From Streptomyces sp. NBC_01224 (GTDB lineage: Bacteria > Actinomycetota > Actinomycetes > Streptomycetales > Streptomycetaceae): DNA of 64,000 bases. The stretch is from contig NZ_CP108529.1 in the NCBI RefSeq assembly GCF_036002945.1, positions 7,931,001 through 7,995,000 of the forward strand. Reading direction: 5' to 3'. A model generated the notes under the pieces. The model had not been told where the DNA came from. It saw only the letters and a program-made list of their open reading frames with translations, and did no database searches. Shown in pieces: positions 59,640 through 64,000 of this stretch. Positions within the stretch are counted from its first letter, which is position 1, and each line of letters opens with the position of its first letter. Both the position numbers and the translations under genes were made by a program.

Positions 59640-60795
59640 CTTCGTCCGGCGGATCGACTCCGCCACGCCTGCCGAGCGTGACCGCGCGATCGACGCCCTG
59701 CGCGCCATCGCCATCCTCGGCGTGGTTCTCGGCCACTGGCTGGTGACGGCACTGGTTGTCGACAGCGGCACCATGCACGGCTCCAGCCCGCTCCAGTACA
59801 TGCCCCAATTCACCCCGGTCTCCTGGGTGTTCCAGACCCTTGCCGTCTTCTTCCTGGTCGGCGGACAGGTCGGCGCAAAGAGTTACGCCTCCGCCCGTGC
59901 CCGTGGTGAGAACTACGGCCGGTGGCTCCGTACGCGGATGACCCGGCTGCTGCGGCCGGTGCTCGTCGTGCTGGTCGTATGGACCGTGGCGGCGTGCACG
60001 ATGCTCGCCTCCGGGGCGGACCAGGACACCGTGCGCGCGCTGTGCAAGCTCGTGTGGTCCCCGCTCTGGTTCCTGGTGGTCTTCGCGGCGCTGACGGCAG
60101 CGACCCCGCTGGTGGCGAAGCTGCATCCGCTGTGGCCGTTCGCCGTCGTGCTGATCACCGACCTCTACCGGTTCGGCCTGGACGCGCCCGGCGGGTTCAC
60201 CTCGGTCAACGTGGTTGCCGGCTGGCTGGTTCCGTACTGCCTGGGCGCGGCCTGGGCCCGGGGCGACCTGCACAGTCGCAGGACCGGCTGGACGCTGCTG
60301 CTCGGCGGAGCCGCCGCCACCGCCGGACTCGTCCTCTGCGCCGGCTACCCGGCAGCCATGGTCGGGGTGCCCGGCCTGGCGATCTCCAACCTCGACCCGC
60401 CGACCCTCGCCGTGGTCACCTTCGGCCTCGCGCAGTGCGGAGCGGCGCTGCTGCTGCTCGGCCCGCTGCGTCGGGTGCTGCAACGCCCGGCCGTCTGGGC
60501 AGTGGTGGCGACGGTGAACCTCTCCGCGATGACGATTTTCCTGTGGCACCAGACCGCGATGATCGCGGTCACCGCGACCGGCCTGTTGGCGGGCGGGACC
60601 CTGCCGGGCCTGCACACCGTCCCCGAGACCCCCGGTTGGGTTCTCGCCCGGCTGTCCTGGCTGCCCGTGTTCGCCGTGGCGCTGCTCATCTGCTGGGTGG
60701 CGTTCCGCGGTTACGAGCAGCGGCGGCCGCGAAACCAGAGCATGGTCGTCCGCAAGGGGCGTCCCGCCCGGTCGGCGGAGGCGCGGCGCGCTTAG
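59632..60795 (+). CDS. Acyltransferase 3 family integral membrane protein
   Basis: The 387-residue protein has about ten transmembrane helices and the acyltransferase-3 features: IDALRAIAILGVVLGHWLVT with the catalytic-region His near the end of helix 1, WVFQTLAVFFLVGGQVGAKS, WLRTRMTRLLRPVLVVLVVW and LSAMTIFLWHQTAMIAVTAT. Such enzymes move acyl groups onto sugars, lipids or antibiotics at the membrane. It overlaps the hydrolase gene by 8 bp and lies directly upstream of the histidine kinase gene, so one operon. It has no counterpart in the paralogous operon at 33.4 kb. Confidence 0.9.
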   Translation: MRDFVRRIDSATPAERDRAIDALRAIAILGVVLGHWLVTALVVDSGTMHGSSPLQYMPQFTPVSWVFQTLAVFFLVGGQVGAKSYASARARGENYGRWLRTRMTRLLRPVLVVLVVWTVAACTMLASGADQDTVRALCKLVWSPLWFLVVFAALTAATPLVAKLHPLWPFAVVLITDLYRFGLDAPGGFTSVNVVAGWLVPYCLGAAWARGDLHSRRTGWTLLLGGAAATAGLVLCAGYPAAMVGVPGLAISNLDPPTLAVVTFGLAQCGAALLLLGPLRRVLQRPAVWAVVATVNLSAMTIFLWHQTAMIAVTATGLLAGGTLPGLHTVPETPGWVLARLSWLPVFAVALLICWVAFRGYEQRRPRNQSMVVRKGRPARSAEARRA

Positions 60796-60796
60796 G

Positions 60797-62122
60797 GTGA
60801 GTTCCGTGAAGCGGGGGAACACGGTGAGGCGGTGGGCGGAGGCCCTGCGGGCGTTGCCCCGTACCCTGCGCGAAGATCTGGTGACGTCGGCGGCCGACCC
60901 GGCCCCGTATGGGCGGCGGCCGCGCTGGCTGGAGTGGCGCCCGGCTCTCGTGGTGCCGTTGGCGATGTTCGCGTTGGGCATTCTCATCTCCAACACGAAC
61001 CAGTACGCCTTCGGGTACGGGATGGGCATACAGCTCGCCATTCTGTTCGCCGGCATCCAGTCGGCCGCGATCGTCGTCGCACTGTTCCGTCCCATCCCGG
61101 CCTGGTGGGTGTCGATGTTCGTCACGGTCGTGATCACCCCCTTCGCCAAGGCCGCCGGTCCCGGCGGCATGATGTTCCCCTGGAGCAGAGCCGGGATCGC
61201 GTGGAGCGGAGCCGGGATCGCGCTGCAGGCCGGGATGCTGTTCCTGCTCGCGCTGCGGGTCCGGCCCCGGATCGCCGCCGAGACGCTGACGATCAGTGTC
61301 GTGGTGGGAATTGCCTGCGGTGCGGCCGCTCCCTGGGGCCGGAGCAACGACGTCCACCTCGCCGTCGCAGTTCTCGTCGTCGCCGTGGTGGTCGGCGCCG
61401 CGCTGCGTGGCATCGGGGTGGCGCGTACCCAGCTGGTCGCGCAGGAGGAACTCACCGCCGAGGAGCGCTCCCGGCGCACTCTTCTGGAGGAGCGCAACCG
61501 GATCGCCCGCGAGCTGCACGACGTGGTCGCCCACCACATGTCGGTCATCTCCATCCAGGCGCAGGTCGCCCCGCACCTGGTCGAGAACCCGTCCGACGAG
61601 CTCAAGGAGAACCTCGCGGGCATCCGCGAGAATGCGGTCGGCGCGCTCACCGAACTGCGCAGGGTCCTCGGCGTACTGCGCTCCGAGGACCCCCTGCCGC
61701 AGGCGACGAGGCACGCCCCGCAGCCCACCCTCGACCGGCTGGACGATCTGATCGACAACGCGCGCGGCGCCGGGCTCTCGGTCACCGCCGAGACCACCGG
61801 GGAGCCGCATCCGCTGTCGCCGGGCGTCGAGCTGTCGGCGTTCCGCATCGTGCAGGAGGCGCTCAGCAACGCGATGCGTTACGCACCGGGCGCAAAGGTG
61901 CGGGTGGAGATCGGCCACCACCCGTCGGCTGTCACGGTCCGGGTCACCAACACCCCGCCGGAGCGGCCCGCCCCGCCCTCGCTCGGCGCGGGCCACGGTC
62001 TGCTCGGCATGCGCGAGCGCACCGCGATGCTGGGAGGTGAACTCGCCACCGGAGCCACCCCTGACGGCGGCTACGAAGTGACTGCGACGCTGCCCACTCA
62101 GCCCCCTGCCCCTCACGCATGA
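60797..62122 (+). CDS. Membrane histidine kinase (HisKA_3 type) without adjacent response regulator
   Basis: The 441-residue kinase has six or so transmembrane helices (about residues 45-205), the phosphoacceptor helix RNRIARELHDVVAHHMSVIS (His241), and the ATPase domain (FRIVQEALSNAMRYAPGAKV, GHGLLGMRERTAMLGGELAT, EVTATLPTQPP). This is the common Streptomyces kinase class normally followed by a NarL-type regulator. Here a terminator hairpin overlaps the stop and no regulator follows. The best candidate partner is the orphaned regulator at 35086, whose own neighbouring kinase is a deleted paralogue of this one. Start is GTG 60797 or 60806. Confidence 0.92.
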   Translation: MSSVKRGNTVRRWAEALRALPRTLREDLVTSAADPAPYGRRPRWLEWRPALVVPLAMFALGILISNTNQYAFGYGMGIQLAILFAGIQSAAIVVALFRPIPAWWVSMFVTVVITPFAKAAGPGGMMFPWSRAGIAWSGAGIALQAGMLFLLALRVRPRIAAETLTISVVVGIACGAAAPWGRSNDVHLAVAVLVVAVVVGAALRGIGVARTQLVAQEELTAEERSRRTLLEERNRIARELHDVVAHHMSVISIQAQVAPHLVENPSDELKENLAGIRENAVGALTELRRVLGVLRSEDPLPQATRHAPQPTLDRLDDLIDNARGAGLSVTAETTGEPHPLSPGVELSAFRIVQEALSNAMRYAPGAKVRVEIGHHPSAVTVRVTNTPPERPAPPSLGAGHGLLGMRERTAMLGGELATGATPDGGYEVTATLPTQPPAPHA

Positions 62123-62154
62123 CTTCCCGCCCCGTCGGCGCGGGAAGTCATGCG
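62116..62154 (+). terminator. Hairpin overlapping the kinase stop codon
   Basis: CGCATGACTTCCCGC (62116-62130) pairs perfectly with GCGGGAAGTCATGCG (62140-62154) across a 9-base loop. The left arm contains the TGA stop, so the operon ends immediately after the kinase. Confidence 0.78.
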
Positions 62155-62257
62155 TCCACGCGATGGCCACACAGCGCCGGGGTGCCGCGGGTGGCGTTCG
62201 GTCCCATTTCGATCCGTTGGCCTACCTATGGTGTGCTTGGGCGGTCAATTGCTAGGC

Positions 62258-62270
62258 CATTGGCCCAATG
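62258..62270. promoter_or_regulatory. Inverted repeat CATTGG-C-CCAATG upstream of the FUSC gene
   Basis: The 6-bp arms are perfectly complementary around one central base, in an AT-richer patch 128 bp ahead of the FUSC-family start. It may be an operator or promoter element. Confidence 0.3.
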
Positions 62271-62397
62271 ATTTTCCTCTCGTTTGAGCCATGGGCTGCA
62301 AAGATGTTGTGATGTACCCGTCGATGGCGCTGCGGATCCCCGCGGCGCCTTTTTCATGCCGGTGTGCAGGGCCGGTGTGCAGGAGCGGGAGCATGCC

Positions 62398-63903
62398 GTG
62401 CTGAAGAGGATGTTCGTTTCCCCGGACCCGGGCCGACTGCGGCTGCGCAGCGGTCTCCGGGCCGTCCTCGGCATCGGGCTGGCCGTCGTGGTGTGCGCTC
62501 TGGCCGGTCACTCGCTTGTCGCGGCCGTCACCGGCGGGCTTGCCGCGCTGCTGGCCCTGTTCACGGTGCTGGACGCCACGGTGCGCGATCAGGCGATCAC
62601 CACCGCCCTGCTGCCCGCCGCCGGTTTCCCCGTGCTCGCCCTTGCTGCCGGGCTTCACGATCATCCATTGGCACGGGACGCGGCCTTTCTCGCGGTCATG
62701 GGTCTGGGCGTGTACGCCCGACGATGGGGGCCGCGCGGCCACTCACTGGGCATGTTCGCCTTCATGGCCTTCTTCACCACGCAGTTCCTCCACACGCTGC
62801 CCGGGCAGTTGCCAGAGCTGTACTCCGCGGTCGCCCTCTCCTTGCTCGCCTCGTCGACCGTCCGCTTCGGGCTGTGGTGCTACGAGCGCCGGCTGCCCGC
62901 TGCCGCCGTACCCACCCCGGCGACCGGCAGGGGGCTGGCCCGCGTGACCACGCGCCAGGCGATTCAGGCGACCGTCGGCGGAGCCCTCGCGCTCACGGCG
63001 GGGCTGCTCCTCTCCGAGCAGCGCTGGTACTGGGCCGTGGGCGCCACATGGTGGGTCTTCGTGAACACCGCCTCGCGCGGCGAGACGCTGGTACGGGGCT
63101 TCCGCAGGGTCCTGGGAACACTGATCGGCATCCCCATCGGCCTGGCCGTCGTCGTTCCGCTGCACGGTGCTGCCGTGCCCAGCGCGGTCGTCGTCGCGAT
63201 CGGCGTCTTCGGGATCTTCTACACCGCTGCCGTCTCGTACACCTGGATGGTGTTCTCCGTGACGGTGATGGCGGGGACGCTCTACGGACTCCTCGGCGTG
63301 CTGGACCCGGCCCTGCTCATGCTGCGGCTCACCGAGACCGGTGCCGGAGCGCTCGGTGCGATGCTCGCGGTGCTCCTCGTGCTGCCGGTCACCACACACG
63401 CCACGACCGACGCATGGATCCAGCGGGCCCTGCGCTGCGTGCACGCCTGCACCGCGGAAGCCGCAGCGCGACTCTCCGGCTCGACAACCGCCGGCCCGGC
63501 GACCCGCATCGCCGAGCTGGAGGCGCTCCTCGGGCGGGTGCGGCTGTCCCTGGCCCCGCTGGTGCATCCGCTGAGCCCACTGCGCGCCCGAAAGGCCCGC
63601 GCAGGACAGGTGCTCGCTCTGCTGGACACATGCGCACGCGAGGTGCGCGGACTGGCCTCCGTCGCTGCGGACCCGGAAGCGTCCCACGACGCCCGCCTCG
63701 CTGCTGCCTGCTGGCGCGTCGAAGCCTCCGTGGAGGCGTTGACGGCCCCGGATCGGCCGCAGCGGGCGGGCGTGCCGGGCATCCCGCCGCACCAGACCGG
63801 CGCAGAGCCCGCGCTCGCCCACCTGCACGGTCTGGAGCGGGCACTCGCCGAGCTGGCCGCCCCGCTGCACAGCGATCCGCGCGCCCCGTTGATCGGTGTG
63901 TGA
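62398..63903 (+). CDS. FUSC-family (aromatic-acid exporter-like) inner membrane protein
   Basis: The 501-residue protein has two blocks of hydrophobic helices, one near the N-terminus (LRAVLGIGLAVVVCALAGHS, GMFAFMAFFTTQFLHTLPGQ) and one central (TVGGALALTAGLLLSEQRWY, RRVLGTLIGIPIGLAVVVPL, YGLLGVLDPALLMLRLTETG), and a C-terminal soluble helical domain. This is the FUSC/YccS/AaeB-like layout; members export aromatic carboxylates or related compounds. GTG 62398 is chosen for GGGAG 8 bases upstream; the frame is open from 62284. It is the last gene of the window. Confidence 0.87.
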   Translation: MLKRMFVSPDPGRLRLRSGLRAVLGIGLAVVVCALAGHSLVAAVTGGLAALLALFTVLDATVRDQAITTALLPAAGFPVLALAAGLHDHPLARDAAFLAVMGLGVYARRWGPRGHSLGMFAFMAFFTTQFLHTLPGQLPELYSAVALSLLASSTVRFGLWCYERRLPAAAVPTPATGRGLARVTTRQAIQATVGGALALTAGLLLSEQRWYWAVGATWWVFVNTASRGETLVRGFRRVLGTLIGIPIGLAVVVPLHGAAVPSAVVVAIGVFGIFYTAAVSYTWMVFSVTVMAGTLYGLLGVLDPALLMLRLTETGAGALGAMLAVLLVLPVTTHATTDAWIQRALRCVHACTAEAAARLSGSTTAGPATRIAELEALLGRVRLSLAPLVHPLSPLRARKARAGQVLALLDTCAREVRGLASVAADPEASHDARLAAACWRVEASVEALTAPDRPQRAGVPGIPPHQTGAEPALAHLHGLERALAELAAPLHSDPRAPLIGV

Positions 63904-63937
63904 AGCGCCCCCGCGGAGCCGGCCGGCAACCCGAGAC

Positions 63938-63953
63938 CTTGGTCTAGACCTCG
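63938..63953. promoter_or_regulatory. DasR-responsive-element-like operator (dre)
   Basis: CTTGGTCTAGACCTCG contains the perfect palindrome GGTCTAGACC, the core of the DasR consensus ACTGGTCTAGACCACT, and matches 12 of 16 positions. DasR controls chitin and N-acetylglucosamine genes. The target would be a rightward gene just outside the window. Confidence 0.62.
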
Positions 63954-64000
63954 ATGGGTCGACTGCTACCGTCGCCCCGGAAGATCACGACGCCACGAAC

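Noticed and set aside
1..64000. A CRISPR array, defence island, prophage or complete biosynthetic gene cluster
   Set aside because: No spaced direct repeats, Cas, restriction-modification, integrase, phage structural, polyketide or peptide synthetase genes were found. The thioesterase, P450 remnant and monooxygenases are isolated.

Overview
The window reads as a stretch of Streptomyces (or close relative) chromosome. G+C is very high, coding frames carry strong G/C at third positions, many genes start with GTG behind AAGGAG-type ribosome binding sites, and the gene families are typical of the genus: Hanks-type kinases with extracytoplasmic tails, DUF6221, DUF5997, a secreted lytic transglycosylase, NarL-type two-component systems and leucine TTA codons in only two genes. 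No rRNA, tRNA, CRISPR array, prophage or intact insertion sequence was seen. The unusually large number of truncated or frameshifted gene remnants (about a dozen) suggests a chromosome-arm or accessory region.

Layout. 0-7.4 kb: a partial MarR regulator divergent from an ABC exporter, a 19-residue peptide gene, an MltG-like transglycosylase, and a sulfonate/sulfur locus (leader peptide, broken ssuA, ssuD, flavin monooxygenase). 7.5-19 kb: a kinase with a PQQ-type propeller, a THEP1 NTPase, a PEBP-family protein, an isoaspartyl methyltransferase, an Rv2629-like protein, a secreted transglycosylase with a structured leader, an FAD monooxygenase beside a broken P450, DUF6221 and a YcaQ-like glycosylase, with fragments of a transposase, an aminotransferase and a molybdopterin oxidoreductase in between. 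19-31.4 kb: a catabolic region with dienelactone hydrolase, transketolase, aldo/keto reductase, a TetR-controlled aromatic ring-hydroxylation and ring-cleavage cassette, and a fused indolepyruvate oxidoreductase. 31.4-43.3 kb: a second kinase, a degenerate copy of a hydrolase/two-component operon, FkbM methyltransferase plus PimB-like glycosyltransferase, thioesterase, a cytosine-deaminase-like amidohydrolase with its GntR regulator, and DUF5997 divergent from a LysR-type binding domain. 43.5-55.4 kb: geranylgeranyl-reductase-like flavoprotein, a NarL-type two-component pair, DedA, DUF3048 lipoprotein with a small upstream ORF, an XRE regulator with a TTA codon, and a giant secreted double metalloprotease. 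55.6-64 kb: a third kinase, acyl-CoA metabolism remnants, HAD hydrolase, Lrp regulator, the second copy of the hydrolase/acyltransferase/sensor-kinase operon, a FUSC membrane protein and, at the edge, a DasR-like operator for a gene outside the window.

Two points stand out. First, the operon at 33.4-35.8 kb and that at 58.9-62.1 kb are paralogues that have decayed in complementary ways: the first keeps an intact secreted hydrolase and response regulator but has a gutted sensor kinase and no acyltransferase, while the second keeps the acyltransferase and full sensor kinase but has a hydrolase without its signal peptide and no response regulator. Second, four copies of a 21-bp palindrome CTCTTG-N9-CAAGAG flank the tetR gene at 24.6 kb and define a two-sided regulon of a probable meta-cleavage pathway.

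All functional calls rest on reading the sequence and recognising family motifs. No database search was run, so exact substrates and some start codons remain inferences.
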